Shown here: positions 1-11,390 of the stretch, in pieces
Numbering within the stretch: the stretch's first letter is position 1
Layout of the letters: each line of letters starts with the position of its first letter
NCBI GenBank assembly: GCA_033557465.1
Contig: CM066051.1
Coordinates: 104,447,026 to 104,511,025 of the forward strand
DNA from: Ichthyophis bannanicus
Lineage: Eukaryota; Chordata; Amphibia; Gymnophiona; Ichthyophiidae
Direction of reading: 5' to 3'
DNA: 64,000 bases
Position numbers and translations under genes: made by a program
Notes under the pieces: generated by a model
Told to the model about the DNA's origin: nothing
Database searches by the model: none
The model's input: the letters and a program-made list of their open reading frames with translations, nothing else

Positions 1-504
1 GTGGTCTAAAAGTGGAGTCTTTACCAGATGGTATAATGGGAACTTATCTGCAGTTTCTCGGCTTCTTCATTGCTGACTCAATTGCCACTGCGGAATGAGA
101 GCTGTATTTCATATCACCAGGTGCTAGTTAAAATATAAAGTCCATCTTTGTGCAGTCAGACGGAATGGGGCGTTACTCTAGCAGGAAGGCCATGGATTAG
201 TATGCCTGTGTTTGGGAGTTCTTTCTACTTCATATTGTTGGCACAGAAAGAGCGTCTCTTAACATATGCTGAAGGAATTTTTGGTTAAGAGGTGTCTTTT
301 TTTTTTAACAAAGTATTTTTTTAACAAAGTATTCAGCTGTCCTGAATTCTCCTGTTCTTGATTGACATTTTGAGGCTAAGCAGGGGCAGGCCTGGGTACT
401 ACGTGGGTGGGTGCACATCTTGCACTACACCAGGGGGTGTGGACTCACTGTATGGAAGAGAGCCCTAGCAATCTTCTTTATCGCAAGGTAGGAAAGTAGA
501 TGGT
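1..504. other. Unassigned AT-rich stretch at window start
   Basis: No convincing frame, RNA gene or terminal repeat is visible. It holds T-runs near 297-330 and runs directly into gag-like coding sequence of DIRS copy A at about 505. It may be the 5' part of copy A or older intronic sequence. Confidence 0.4.
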
Positions 505-980
505 TCACTGAAGCGATCGTTGGGGGCAATGCTCTGGCCTTACAAGCTCCCATTTGTGGAGCCTGGGGAGGCGAGAGCATGCTTCAGGTGGTCGCAGTGT
601 TTACGGCAGTCTACTCGCCTGGAACAGGAAAGGATCAGGGAGTTGAATCGACTAGAGCCTGATTTGCTTTATGGGGCAAATGTGCATTATGGCTTAATTC
701 AAGCGCTAGCTAATATTATTGGCTTCCTTGGGGTTCACCCGGAGGTCTCTCTGGTGGAGGAATGGGGCAGCTGATAGTTCGTCCAAGTCGAGGGTCAGTA
801 AGCTCCCAATTAAGTCTTTGTCTTGTCCTTTCCCCGTGGGCTCTCATAGGGCAACTAGTTGGCGTATCGAGGCTTTCGGAGAAAGGTACTCTTGGTAGCG
901 CCTGGTTGGACGAGACGGCCGTACTAGGCTTTTCTCATTCGCCTACTCGACAGGCTTTTCCTAGAAGTTGTCGGTAGCGG
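505..980 (+). pseudogene. Gag-like fragment of DIRS A
   Basis: The translation includes ACFRWSQCL and then NVHYGLIQALANI about 30 residues later. Copy D has ACLRWSQRV and DIHYDLIRVLSKS at the matching places, so homology to the C-terminal half of the DIRS gag-like protein is clear. The frame shifts near 765. Downstream codons up to about 980 fit the basic tail only loosely. In DIRS elements this product is thought to be the nucleocapsid-like protein, which is inferred from family position. The piece joins recombinase sequence without any RT between them. Confidence 0.65.
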
Positions 981-1019
981 ACGTTCTGCTGCGGCTAGGT
1001 CCGCGACGAATGTCTCAGG

Positions 1020-2050
1020 TGGATCGGTGCCTGCCTACGGTTTGGCCTTTGAATGGGCGGGGCTGAAGAAGAAGGGTTATTCTGCGGCAGTCTTCGCCAC
1101 CTTGTTGAGAGCAAGGAGACAGGCTGCTTCTGCTACATAGGTCCATGCTTAGCGCCTTTTGGAAGGCTGCTGTTCACGGTGGCAAGTCCGGGCGACAAAG
1201 GTGTCTGTATCCTTGGTCTGAGTTCTCTGCAGGACAGTGTCTGAAGGAACTAGCGGCCAGTTCCTTAGAGGATCCAGCGGGCGACTGTTTCCGGCTGTAG
1301 AGGTTCTGTGAAGGGAATAGCGCTAGGTGTTCGGATCCATGTGTAGCGTTTCCTTAAGTTGAGATCCGACTGCGCTCCTCAAAGAGAGTTCGGGTGCCGC
1401 CGGGGGATCCCGATTGGGCCTTAGAAGCGTTAGCTAAAGAGCCCTTTGATTCTTTACTCCAGGCGTCGGTAAAGGATTTGCTGTTATAGACAGTGGCTTG
1501 ATAGCTCGTTGTTCGGTGCGACGAGTTTCGGAGTTTCAGGCGTTGTCATATAATGAGCCATTTTCACCCTTTCTGGATAGAAGGTGGTGTTTGTGAGCAG
1601 TCCTGTCGTCCTTCCAAAAGGTGGTATCTGATTTTTCTCCTGAGCCTATTGTTTTCTCTTCCAGTTCTCATTTTTTCTGGAAGGGAAGGTTTTTATTCGT
1701 AGCTTACGCCAATAGGAAACATTAAATGCAGGGGGCGGCGTTCGTTTCTTTGTTTTTGTGTGCTAGTTGGAGGTCCCCACAAAGGGGAAGTAGCAGCGAC
1801 GGTGGCCATTTCGCACTGGGTTAAGGTGGTGGTTGCCTCAGCTTTCTGGTGGCGAGGTTGTATGATTCCGGGGAGCTTTCTGACTCTTGCTACCAGGGCA
1901 CAAGCAGCTTCATGGGTGAATCACTGTGTCATTCCACCAGGGGGGATTGGTAGAGCAGCTTCCAGGTCGTCTCTTCATTTCCTCAGTAACCACTACTGCC
2001 TAAATGTTTTGGCAGTAAAGGATGCCTGTTCCGGGTCGACGGTCTGGTGA
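1020..2050 (+). pseudogene. Tyrosine recombinase remnant of DIRS A
   Basis: Fragmented coding sequence of the DIRS recombinase, which would join the circular cDNA to the genome. Recognisable pieces are the DPDWALEALAKEPFDSL block near 1410-1455, the GGPHKG block near 1770 and a final NHYCLN block near 1990 holding the position of the catalytic tyrosine. Stops and frameshifts occur throughout, and the first catalytic arginine region (around 1500-1560) is badly eroded. The order matches intact copy C2 at 54.9-56.1 kb. Edges are approximate. Confidence 0.6.
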
Positions 2051-2094
2051 GTTGGCTGGATAGGTCCCTCCCAATGATTACTGCTCTGTTACAT

Positions 2095-2201
2095 CCCAGA
2101 GGTAGAGGACTAAACTGGAGGAACGATAAGGAAATAGAAATTACACTTACCTGGTAATTGCCATTCCTTGAGTGACGACAGTTTAGTCCTCATTCCCGCC
2201 C
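2095..2201 (+). repeat. Internal complementary region (ICR) of DIRS A
   Basis: Two abutting halves meet near 2138. The second half is the reverse complement of the right terminus at 2634-2694, including ACTTACCTGG against CCAGGTAAGT. The first half should be the complement of the left terminus, which lies outside the window. This arrangement is diagnostic for DIRS elements, where the ICR is thought to template the ends of the circular cDNA. Confidence 0.8.
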
Positions 2202-2549
2202 AGGGGTGTGATTTCTTCAGAGTTTATTTTCAGGCGGAGTGGAGCATCAATCTCAAGGAGTAGACAGATCCTTTCAGTTTCTAGATCGCAGTGAGTATCC
2301 CTCTCTGTTCTTTCTTCCTTTTCTCTTATTTAAACGAGGTGATGGTATAGGAAACGTGTTTGCATAGGGGGGACATGAATGTAAAGTTAAAAAAAAAAAA
2401 AAAAAAGAGAAAAGAAAATATAAGACGGATACGGTTAAAAAGGCTCCTCCGGTTGAGGAATGGGGAGTTATTTAAAGTTATGGTATAGTTACTTATTTGT
2501 TGTTCCTTTGAGTTTGCTTTGTCAATAGTACACTGGAGGCTGATGGGAG

Positions 2550-2694
2550 ATACCAGCAGGCTATATCCAGTGATGTCACGACTTTGACATGCCCAGTCTC
2601 CAAGCTGCAGGAAGAGGTGCACAACCCAGAGGTAGAGGACTAAACTGTTGTCACTCAAGGAACGACAATTACCAGGTAAGTGTAATTTCTATTT
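2550..2694 (+). repeat. Right inverted terminal repeat of DIRS A
   Basis: Includes CAGTCTCCAAGCTGCAGG, shared with the right end of copy D, and ends in ACCAGGTAAGTGTAATTTC. The end contains a full 5' splice-donor consensus (CAG then GTAAGT at 2673-2681). It is complementary to the second half of the ICR at 2095-2201. Confidence 0.75.
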
Positions 2695-2794
2695 TCTTAA
2701 CTCTCCCAACACCCTTCCTCTGGAACTCTGCTCTTTTAACAGATCACTTCTATCCATGCCCTTCTCTTCTATTGCTAACTCCAGACTTCGCTTC

Positions 2795-2975
2795 TTCTCT
2801 GGGAACAAGCAGGAAGTCAGTCCTCACATATGGGTGATAACGGCGCCAACAAAGCCTGCATGGATCCAATCCCAGCTTTCAAAGAAAGCTTTTGGGACCT
2901 ATACCGTGCATGCATGGTCACCTTCCGGCTCAAAAGTGCCATCTTAGCTCAGTCTTCTTTTTTCCGCAGAGCTCT
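2795..2975 (+). repeat. Left inverted terminal repeat of DIRS G
   Basis: Begins TCTCTGGGAACAAGCAGG and contains CAGTCCTCACATATGGGTGA, as in the left ends of C1 (33526) and C2 (50787). The palindrome seen in other copies is decayed here to AACGGCGCCAAC. Its complement lies at about 22040-22191. Confidence 0.8.
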
Positions 2976-3149
2976 GCAGACGTGCTGTCTGTGCACCTGG
3001 TTAAAGTTGATATTTTTCCACTGGTATCGGTAATTTTTTCTTCTGTTCGGTATCGATCACCTTTCTGCACCCGAGTCTAATGCCTCGGCATCATGTTTTT
3101 TGCTTGGGTAACTATTTTTTTCTTTTATTTCGGCCTGTGGGTTATTCAC

Positions 3150-4690
3150 TCATGGCCTACCTGTTCAAGATGTCTGAGTGTCCTCTCGGGGCAGACCATG
3201 ACGTGTCTTTATGCCCACTGTGCCTCTTGATGTCGGCTAAGATCCAGAAGGAGTGAGAAAGGTGGCAGGGGGAGCTGTTCAGCAAGTCGGCCCCAGCATC
3301 AGCATCGGGGCTGGAATCCCTGCCTTCGATGCTAGCGGGGGGGTTGAGACCTTCGGGACCCGGCATAGAGCCCTTGACTCGATGCTGGAGACAGAGAGCA
3401 GCCCTCCGGAGCCGGCTGTAGGGGAGTCGAGGGATCCCTCTGCTTCCCCCGATGCCATTAACATATGGGACTCACTCTCCCGAGACCCGGCTCCGGCCAC
3501 GGAGTCACCGTCATAGGTGCCGTCGGGCATCTTGGTCCGGATGCTGGCCCTCGAATGCAGTTTCGTGGTATTTGTCGAAGCTCACGAGGGCCCAACTCCC
3601 AGTCATTCTGGGTCATCGATGCCCCTGACTGGATGCCTAGAGGGATGCCCCTTCCATCCTGGAGAAGCTGGCCCGATTGGTGCCGACGCCATTGGCATCT
3701 AAGTCGAGGGCCGGTCTGTCGTCAGGCGCAGTGGCGCCGGAGCCCTGATGAAGGGTGTTGTCGATGCCGAGTCGGTGTGGGAAACTGATGAAGAGTCTCC
3801 TGTCATAGTTCTCCTCTGGGACGTCCCTTCCAACCCGTCCCTGCCATACCGTCAGTGGAAGTCGCCCCTGGAGGATCTGGCTTTCTTAGAGTTTGTCTGG
3901 GAAATGTGCTAGGCACTTGCCTTTGTGGTGGTACCCAAGGACGAGCTGCGTATGAAGGATCTCGAGATCCTGTAGTACGAGGCTCCCGCTCAGGAGGCAC
4001 TGACGGTGCCCATGCCCCCCATCCTCGAGCGGCTGTTGTTCAGGATGTGGGAGACCCCGGTGATGGTACCAAATTGTGAACCGTCGACTTGATTCACAGT
4101 ATCAAATCGGCCGGAACCCTGGCTTCGAGAAGACATAACTGCCACATAACTCCATGGTCATTAAAAGCCAGAAGACACACTCCTCGGTGCACCCAGGCAG
4201 GGAGGCGCGCACTATGGATGCTTTTGGCCACAAGTGTTTCCAGGGCTCCAAGCTCACAGCATGGATCCAGGCATACCAGCTGTACAAGGGCATGTACTTT
4301 CGAGACCTGGCTAAGGAACTGACCGGGTTCTCGGCTGGATTTGTAAGCGAACCTCGGGAGTGCTTCAGGACCCTGGTATCATCAGCCAGAGAGTACGCCA
4401 AGTTTCAAACTCGAGCAGCCTTCGACGGCTTTGAGTCAGTGGCTCGGGTAGCTGCGGTGGGCATCCGTGCCTGATACCTTGTCTGGCTATAGTCCTCCAA
4501 CTTAGAGCAGTGGGTCCAGGATAAGCTAGCCTATGTCCTGTGTCGAGGGGAAAATCTCTTCGGCAAGCTCATGACAGAGAAAGCTGACGAGCTGGAGAAG
4601 GAATTCATGACCAGGACCAGGCTGTTCAAGAAAGTGTCTGAACCTTCTCAAAAGAAGGCTTCAGGGAAAAAGCACCTGAGCACTGCAGGT
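3150..4690 (+). pseudogene. Gag-like ORF of DIRS G, degraded
   Basis: Starts with a decayed Cys/His block (near 3165-3230, keeping ADHDVSLCPLC) and a Ser/Pro/Glu-rich middle. The conserved C-terminal domain is open at 4154-4474 (107 codons, with HSSVHPGREARTMDAFGHK and the QAYQLYKGMYFRDLAKELTG block). The basic tail continues to about 4680 in another frame (QKKASGKKH). Several frameshifts and stops separate the parts. In intact C2 the same order forms one frame of about 640 codons. The role is probably nucleocapsid-like, by family position. Confidence 0.75.
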
Positions 4691-6257
4691 GGTCGGAGAA
4701 GGTTATCTCCTCCACTTTGCCCAACTCAGTCCTTCCTTCTTCCCTGGGGAATTGCCAATGGACCACTTGCACAGGGAGCTTCTGCTGAAGGAGCGCGAGG
4801 GTTTGCTCATAGATCAAGCGGTGGAGCACGTCCCCCTACACCTCCAGGGCAGGGGGTTCTACTACCATTATTTCCTTATCCCCAAGAAGACCGGGGGCAT
4901 CCGGCCCATCCTGGATCAATGAGACCTCAATTGCTTCCTAGTCAAGGAAACGTTCAAGATGGTATCCCTTGGAACCTTGCTGTCCTACTTCCTGCAGAGA
5001 GATTGGCTATGCTCCTTGGATCTCAAAGATGCCTACACCCACATCCTGATCTACCCGAGGCACCATCAGTATCTCCGGTTTGTCAGTGGTGGATAGCGTT
5101 TTCAGTACCAGGTATTTCCCTTCAGCTTTGCCTTGGCTCCCAAAGTATGCACAAAATGCCTGGCGGTCATGGCCACCCACCTCCGTGTGGTATTTGTATT
5201 CCCTATTTGGACGATTGGCTCATCTGAGCCATCACGCCAGGGGAAGCTTGCAGTGCCACACATTGCGCCATCGGGCTGCTCCAAACCCTGGGTTTTGTAG
5301 TGATCTTCCCAAAGTCCCACCTTCAGCCAAACCAGCAACTGGAGTTCATCGGCGCCCTGCTTGATTCAAAAGTGAGGGCATTCCTGCCTCTTGATAGAGC
5401 TCAGCGGCTATTAGCCTTGACCCAGGTCATTCAGGACAGTCCAGTGGTGATAGCCAGGCAGATACTCAGGTCTCCTGGGGCACATGGCCTCCACCGTTAA
5501 CGTCACCCCATTTGCCCGCCTCCGCAAGTGGCAGGCGCAGTGGATGTTCAGCGCCCAGTGGACACAAGTGTCTGGCCATCTGGAGGACCGTATCCGGGTA
5601 ACACCACCCCTGAAGGCCTCCCTCACCTGGTGGCAGGACCTCCTCCATCTCAGAGCCGGCCTGCTTTTTGTCTCCCCTAGCATGATGTACCCTCACAACG
5701 GACATGTCTAAGCTGGGACGGGGAGCACACTGCAATCGCAGGGGCCTTGGTCCGCAGAGGAGAGTGCCTCGCAGATCAACCTGCTCGAACCCAGGACAAT
5801 TTATCTGGCACTGCGAGTCTTCCAGGATCATCTGGAGGGCCAAGTAATTCAGGTCCAGAAGGACAATCAAGTAGCAACATACTACATCAAGCAGGGTGGC
5901 ACTGGATCATACCACCTATGTTGGGAAACGGTACAACTTTGGAATTTTGCAGCGGGGAAAGGCATTTCCCTCAGAGCGCTCTACTTACCGGGCCATATCC
6001 CGCAGTCTCACGAGTGGAAGCTGGACCTCAACATGCTGAGGGAGATTTTTTGGTATTGGAGGACCCCGGAGATAGACCTCTTTGCCGGTCCAGACCACGT
6101 GCATCTCCCTGCTCACGGAAACCGACCCTGGTCTGGGAGGCGGCAGATTCCTTTCTCCTCCTCTGGTCCGAAGGTTTCCTATATGCGTTCCCGCTCATGC
6201 CGCTGGTGCTGCGGACCCTCCTCAAGATTCAAGCAGAAGCAGCCTCAGTAATTCTCA
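4690..6257 (+). pseudogene. RT-RNase H of DIRS G, upstream part
   Basis: Reverse transcriptase with a linked RNase H domain, broken by stops. Visible RT blocks are YFLIPKKTGGIRPILD (4870-4917), WLCSLDLKDAYTHILI (about 5004-5050) and a damaged palm where the YLDDW block reads as PIWTIGSS because of a frameshift near 5205. The RNase H part keeps ASTVNVTPFARL and QINLLE before the frame reaches DLFAGPDH (about 6075). At 6257 the frame is cut by B1 and resumes at 19974. Confidence 0.85.
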
Positions 6258-6440
6258 ATCTCCAGGAACAAGCAGAAATGTAGTCTTCACATATTGTCGG
6301 TACCGACGGAGCCTGCGCGGGAACGCTCCCCAGCATCCAATAGGAATGCTTTTGGGAGCATCCCTCAGCACATGCGCGCTGCCTTCCCGCCTTTCCAGCT
6401 GTCCCTCTTCAGTTCTTCGTTTTCTGCGGAGCCAACAGGT
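6258..6440 (+). repeat. Left inverted terminal repeat of DIRS B1
   Basis: Complementary to 19785-19973 over about 170 bp. It contains the perfect palindrome GTCGGTACCGAC at 6296-6307 and the block TAGTCTTCACATAT, whose complement opens the ICR at 16873. The same terminus occurs at 26920 in copy B2. Confidence 0.85.
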
Positions 6441-6573
6441 CACATACCCTGTCACCGCAGAAAATTTCTTCTTTAAACTTGTTTTTCTCGTGGTCGCGCC
6501 TGCCTCCGCTCGACGCCTACCAGTATCGCCGGTTCTCTGTTCTTCTTCTTTTAAAAAAAAAATATATATATAT

Positions 6574-7936
6574 TGTGGTACTGCAGAGCCTATGCAAACA
6601 GAAAAAAGGGTATTAAATTCAGAAAAAAGATTCCAACACCAGATGCGACATTACGAGGAGCCAGATAGGGGGAGCAAGAGAGACCTTCCAGGGCCTAGAG
6701 AACCGCACCCCAGAGCTTGTGATGTGATGCCGGCCAACAGCCAATCCAGGAAAGGGGGAGTTCCTTTCAAGAAAGGCTGGGAAGTTGGAAATGGAGGAGA
6801 AGGAGGAGTAGAGGAAGAGAAGGAGTCTTGGCAAAGAGACCCGAGAGGAAGGAGTTCCTGGCAAGGAGACACAGAGAGTCCGGTGCAGCAAGATACCAGG
6901 AGTTCTTGGCAAAGAGACACTGGGAGGAAAGGTACCAGGAGAGAAGCAGAGGTCAGAGGTTTATCTGATGAACCGGTACCAGCAGACTTAGGACCCTGTG
7001 GAAGTTACCAGAAGGGTGGTGAAGTCATTGCCATAGGCGGTAACACTCCTTATGCAAGGAGAAAGAGGTATGGGTGTGAGAGAGAGATAACTCCACCCGA
7101 AGGCCAGCTGGACAGTGGGAGGCCTACTACTCGAGTAAGGCTGAATTGCAGCAGGACTAGGCCTCAAGCCTCAGCTCACTGGGATAGGCCTGGAGAACAA
7201 GGTAATCCACATTTTTATACTTCTAATCGTTATAACCTGATGACACAGGGAGCACAAGGAACAAGGGTGTGCTCGCCTTATCAAGCTGTTTGTAAAGCAG
7301 GACACAAGCTTTTACCAGATAAAAGACTGTTTAATACCAGGCACCAAGACAAGGGAAGGTATTCTCATAGCAAGCATTCACATGACCAAGGCCTAAACCT
7401 AGGCCCAGAACATTGGAGGCTGGTACAAGCAGTATATGAAAAGCCTCAGCGTATTCCACCAGACTATACTGATACAGTCACAGTTCTCAGACCCACAGCC
7501 CATGCAGGTGGAATTTACTGAGGACCCTTCTGAAGTGCCCATGGATTGTAGCTACTGTCAGGCAGGAAGCCTAGAATCCCTGCCTAGTGTATAAAGCAGG
7601 GCTCAGCAAGCAAAGACTGTGTGTTTAAAATGTATAAATTCCTGTGAAGATAACAGTGGATAAAGCAATCTGGTTATGTTTCTTTTCTACCTGAAGTAAG
7701 GTTTCTTTATGTTGACGTAGATTCCACTACCTGAACCATTGTGCATTAAGGGAAATAAAAAGCCTTTCTTTCCCTACTCACGGACTTTGTGTTTACTTGA
7801 AGCTTTGGTACACGGAAGGCCACTGGGAACAGATACCCAGACCCCGCATACAAGAACCAAACTCAAACTAGAAAAATAACTCATGTCCACCCGACCTGCC
7901 TTAACCACCTTTGACCACTAGGGCGGCGGTGCGACA
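6574..7936 (+). mobile_element. Candidate solo LTR (1363 bp) inside DIRS B1
   Basis: Compared with B2, B1 has extra DNA in its gag leader that begins TGTGGTA and ends GCGACA, so it has TG...CA ends. It is flanked by ATAT on both sides, compatible with a short target duplication in AT-rich DNA. A TATAAAG box lies at 7590-7596 and an AATAAA signal near 7755, followed by GT-rich sequence, matching U3-R-U5 order. Most of the U3-like part is an open frame of about 316 codons up to 7521, with tandem copies of a short unit near 6820-6925 (SWQRD...). A solo LTR of an endogenous retrovirus or other LTR retrotransposon is the best reading. A non-autonomous DNA transposon is less likely. Confidence 0.6.
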
Positions 7937-8025
7937 ATATATACTTCAGAAGTGTTTCTCTTCAGAAACTTTTTCTTTTTGTTGCTAGGCGCCATTTTGG
8001 GCATTAGGCCTCATTTTCCTGAAAA

Positions 8026-9087
8026 ATGGAAAAAACAGCTAGTGGTTTTAAAAAATGTATTAAGTGTGGCGATACCACTTCCGTCACTGACACCCATGAC
8101 TGGTGTCTCAAATGTTTAGGCCCTGACCATTCTCCATCGGAGTGTTCCTCTTGTATGGGGATGACTAAAAGAGGAAGACAGAACCGGGCTGCAAAGCTCG
8201 GTACCCTCTTTTCTTCAGATGTGATGTCCATTGCATCGACGTCTTCCAGAGTCTCGTCTTCCTCCCATGGATCTCAGGTAACTAAACATAAGAGCTGGTC
8301 TTCAAAGGGTAGATCTCCTTCCAAGCATCGAGAAGCCATTGGCATTGCCCTTGAGGAAACTATACTGGCAAAACAGCCCCGGCGGGAGGCTTCGGCCTCC
8401 AAAGCACTGACAGGGCTCCAGGATGTTCTCGAGGCCTCGACCTCGGCAGAACTACTGGTGCCATGCTCAAGGGTTCCGGCCGCTTCTACCGGTACCGACA
8501 CCCAGGCATCGGCAGCGTCGATAGACCAGAGATTCCTCGCTATCGAATGCAGTCTTGCAGCTCTCCTTACAGCTGCGGTACTGTTGACACTGCTACCGAC
8601 GGTTCAACGGGCACCAGTACCGACATCGACACCAATACCGATGCTGGTACTAGCACCGGTACCAATACCGATGTTGGTACCAGCACCGGTACCGATACCA
8701 GCACCGATGGTACCGGCCCTGGTGGGAATTCTGCCCATGCCAACTTTTTCGGGCATCGACAGATCGGTACCAGACCAACTCGGTGCCGACTTCGATCGAT
8801 ACCGATACCGTGCTTTGCATGAACATCGGGATCAGAGATGCTTCAAATCTTCCGATTCCGATGTCTCGGATAACTCGGTCGGTACCAGAGTACTTCTTCC
8901 GGAAGACTCCTCAATGCAGAATGTCTCCTCTGGAGGACATGTCTTTTCAGGATTTTATTTGTGATGTGGCCCAAGGCCTATCAATCATGGTAGCTCCTGA
9001 AAAAGAACCTAGAGCAAAGGAATTGGAAATACTCCAATACCCTAAGGCTCCCAAAGAGGCAGCTACCCTGCCCATTCATGAAATTCA
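8026..9087 (+). pseudogene. Gag-like ORF of DIRS B1, N-terminal part
   Basis: Starts at ATG 8026 with a Cys/His motif (C-x2-C at residues 12-15, then DTHDWCLKCLGPDH, then C-x2-C). This pattern is shared by the B and C families and probably forms a zinc-binding fold. A Ser-rich stretch and then Pro-Val-rich repeats (PVPIPMLV type, 8600-8720) follow. The repeats are written in GGTACCGA-like units. The frame is open to 8964. A small deletion near 8910 shifts it, and the QDFICDVAQGLS block continues to 9087, where a LINE is inserted. The rest resumes at 10562. Confidence 0.85.
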
Positions 9088-10561
9088 CCGGCCACAGTAC
9101 CGAAACCATCCTTACAGCACTACTCTCTGAACTCCACCGCTCACACGACCACGGTGATTTCTCTCTTGTGGTATCTTTGGATTTGTCTTCCGCTTTTGAT
9201 GTAGTCGATCACCGTACTCTCTTGTCTCGTCTGTCTGATTTCGGTGTTCATGGCACCGTTCTACGGTGGTTTCATTCCTTTCTATCTTGCAGTACCTTCT
9301 CGGTCCATTCCGGTTCCTCTGTCTCTCCCCCATCCCCCTCAATCTGCGGTGTTCCCCAGGGTTCTATTCTCGCCCCCCTACTTTTCAATGTTTTCCTTGC
9401 TCCTTTAGCACTGCTTATCCAACAGTCCGCCATCTCTTTTTACATCTATGCCGACGACATCCTTCTAGTTCACCACACTTCTTCCTCCTCCCCTGATCTT
9501 GGCCCACTCAACCGCTGTCTTTCCTCCATTGCCTCCTGGTTTGAGTCCAATTTTCTACATGCTAACCCTGCTAAATCCTCCGCAATCTGGTTTTCCTTTG
9601 GGCTCCCACCTCCCAGTCTGTCACCGTTATGGGTTCTCATTCTATCCCCTTGGTTCCCACCCTTCGTTACCTGGGCATTACCTTAGACCCATCCCTTTCC
9701 TTTCACGAACATATCTCCTCTGTTATTCGTACCTCATTTTTCCACCTGCATCGTATCAAGGCCGTCCGATCACTTCTTCCTCCACCTTCTGTTGTCACTC
9801 TTGTCCTATCTCTGGTAATCTCCCGTTTGGATTACTGTAACGTTATCTATGCAGGCCTCCCTTCTTCCCAACTTCGCCGTCTCCAACTTGCTCAGAATGC
9901 CGCCACCCGTCTTGTCACCTCCTCCCCTGCCCGTTCCCATGTGTCCCCATGTCTCCTCACTTTGCACTGGCTTCCGATCAAGTTTAGGTTTGTCTTCAAG
10001 TTGCTCATCCTCACACATAAGGTTCTTTACACTGACACCCCCCAGTACCTGGCCAACATTATTCATCTTCAGCCCTCTCCCTGCCTTCTTCGTTCGTCCC
10101 ACAGCAACCGTCTCTTCCTTCCTTCTCCTACTCAGGCCCACCTGGAATCTACCTGCCGTTCCGCTTTTTTCTTCCTAGGACCCACCCTCTGGAACTCCCT
10201 TCCCCTTCCCCTCCGCACTGAACTGTCCTATACCCGCTTCAAAGCCCTCCTCAAAACCCACCTTTTCTGTCAGGCTTTCGATCTTCCTCCCCCTGCTGAT
10301 GGTGCCTCATCCCCTAGTCGTGCCCTCCATCCTCCTTGACCCCCTCCTGTTTCCCTCTCCTCCCTTCCCTTCTCCCCCTCCTCCCCCTCCCTCTTTGGGC
10401 CTTTTCTGTCCTCTATCCTATCTAACTGTCTCTCTCTGTCCTATCGTATTTTGGCGTTCCTGTCCATCTTCTGTTTCCAGCAGCTGACATTTTTGTATTG
10501 TACACCGCCCTGATGCTTCGGCCTGGGCGGTTTATCAAGTGTTTGAATAAAGATAAAGAGA
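9088..10561 (+). mobile_element. Rex1/L2-like LINE, 5'-truncated, in gag of B1
   Basis: Encodes the C-terminal half of a non-LTR reverse transcriptase. SLDLSSAFDVVDH, GVPQGSILAPLLFN and IYADDILLVH are visible in one frame (to 9686). A frameshift near 9625 leads to a second frame (9629-10339) with the thumb and C-terminal region (RLDYCNVIYAGLPSSQLRR, then FFLGPTLWNSLPL). The 3' end is TTGAATAAAGATAAAG, typical of short 3' repeats in this clade. Flanking gag sequence matches copy B2, except that a few target bases seem lost. The clade assignment is by motif resemblance only. Confidence 0.85.
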
Positions 10562-11390
10562 AAGATTTGATGCTCAGAATGTGGGAAACATCTCTGACCA
10601 CATTTGCTCATTCTAGGAGACTCGATACCATGTATCGAGTTCCACCATGTCCTGGTTTTCAAAAGACTCAGCTGCCACACCATTCAATGGTAGTGGAATC
10701 AGCCATGCATAGGATGAAAAGTGCAAAAAGACATGTATCCAATCCTCCAGGTCGTGAATGCAGGACTCTTGATGCCTTTGGGCATCGAACATTTCAGGCT
10801 TCCATGCTTTCAGCTAGGATCAGCTCATATATTTATATATGGGAATGCTCCTCAAAGAAGTCACAGGAGACTTGGAGCTTATGAGCCCCCTTCTCCCTGA
10901 TGACAGACGACAAGACTTCCTTACTCTTGTCAAGCATGCTCAAGACGTTTCCAAGTTTGTAACTTGTGCAGCCTTTGACTGCTTTGAATACATCAGCAGA
11001 ACTTCTGCTATTGCCATTGGTGCAAGGCGGATTGCCTGGCTTCAGGCATCAAACTTGGAGACTTGGGTACAGGACAAATTAGGAAACATCCCTTGCACAG
11101 GAGAAAACCTCTTTGGCAAGAATTGGCAGGAAAAGGCTAATGAGATAGATACTGACAATCTCACTTTAGACAGATTGTCAAAATCTACAGCCACTCCAGC
11201 CAAAAATAAACCCTATAAAAAACCATTTTTCAGCAAAAAGAGGAAGTTTTATCCATCCTATACCCAGCAAGGGCAAGCTCAGGGTCAAGTTGCCCAAAAG
11301 GGACAACAGCAACAATCCAGACAACAAAAGAAGCCAAAAGGCCCGAGAGCTCAACCAGCTCCACAGGCTCAGCCCCCTCAAGGGCTTTGA
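10562..11390 (+). pseudogene. Gag-like ORF of DIRS B1, C-terminal part
   Basis: Continues the gag frame after the LINE. LMLRMWETS and the RRLDTMYRVPPCPGFQKTQL block are followed by ESAMHRMKSAKRH, QDVSKFVTCAAFDCFEYISR and ETWVQDKLGNIPCTGENLFG. The C-terminus is rich in Lys, Gln and Pro and ends at 11390, suggesting a nucleic-acid-binding tail. Relative to B2, one base is lost near 10830, which moves ELMSPLLPDD into another frame. Confidence 0.85.

Larger units (their letters stand above)
505..2694 (+). mobile_element. DIRS-like retrotransposon A, 3' portion, internally deleted
   Basis: Remains of a tyrosine-recombinase retrotransposon in the order gag-like piece, recombinase remnant, ICR and right inverted terminal repeat. 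The RT-RNase H section expected between gag and recombinase is missing, so a large internal deletion has occurred. The gag-like part and the terminal sequences resemble copy D (56.6-62.9 kb), which places A in the same broad family but a different subfamily. The left terminus is not in the window. All frames carry stops, so the copy is dead. Confidence 0.8.

Noticed and set aside
6082..7521. 479-codon open frame as a host gene
   Set aside because: It crosses from DIRS G through the B1 terminal repeat into an LTR, so only the LTR part (from 6574) could be meaningful as a unit.
10299..10487. Pro-rich small ORF
   Set aside because: Lies in the C/T-rich 3' region of the LINE at 9088 and is low-complexity.
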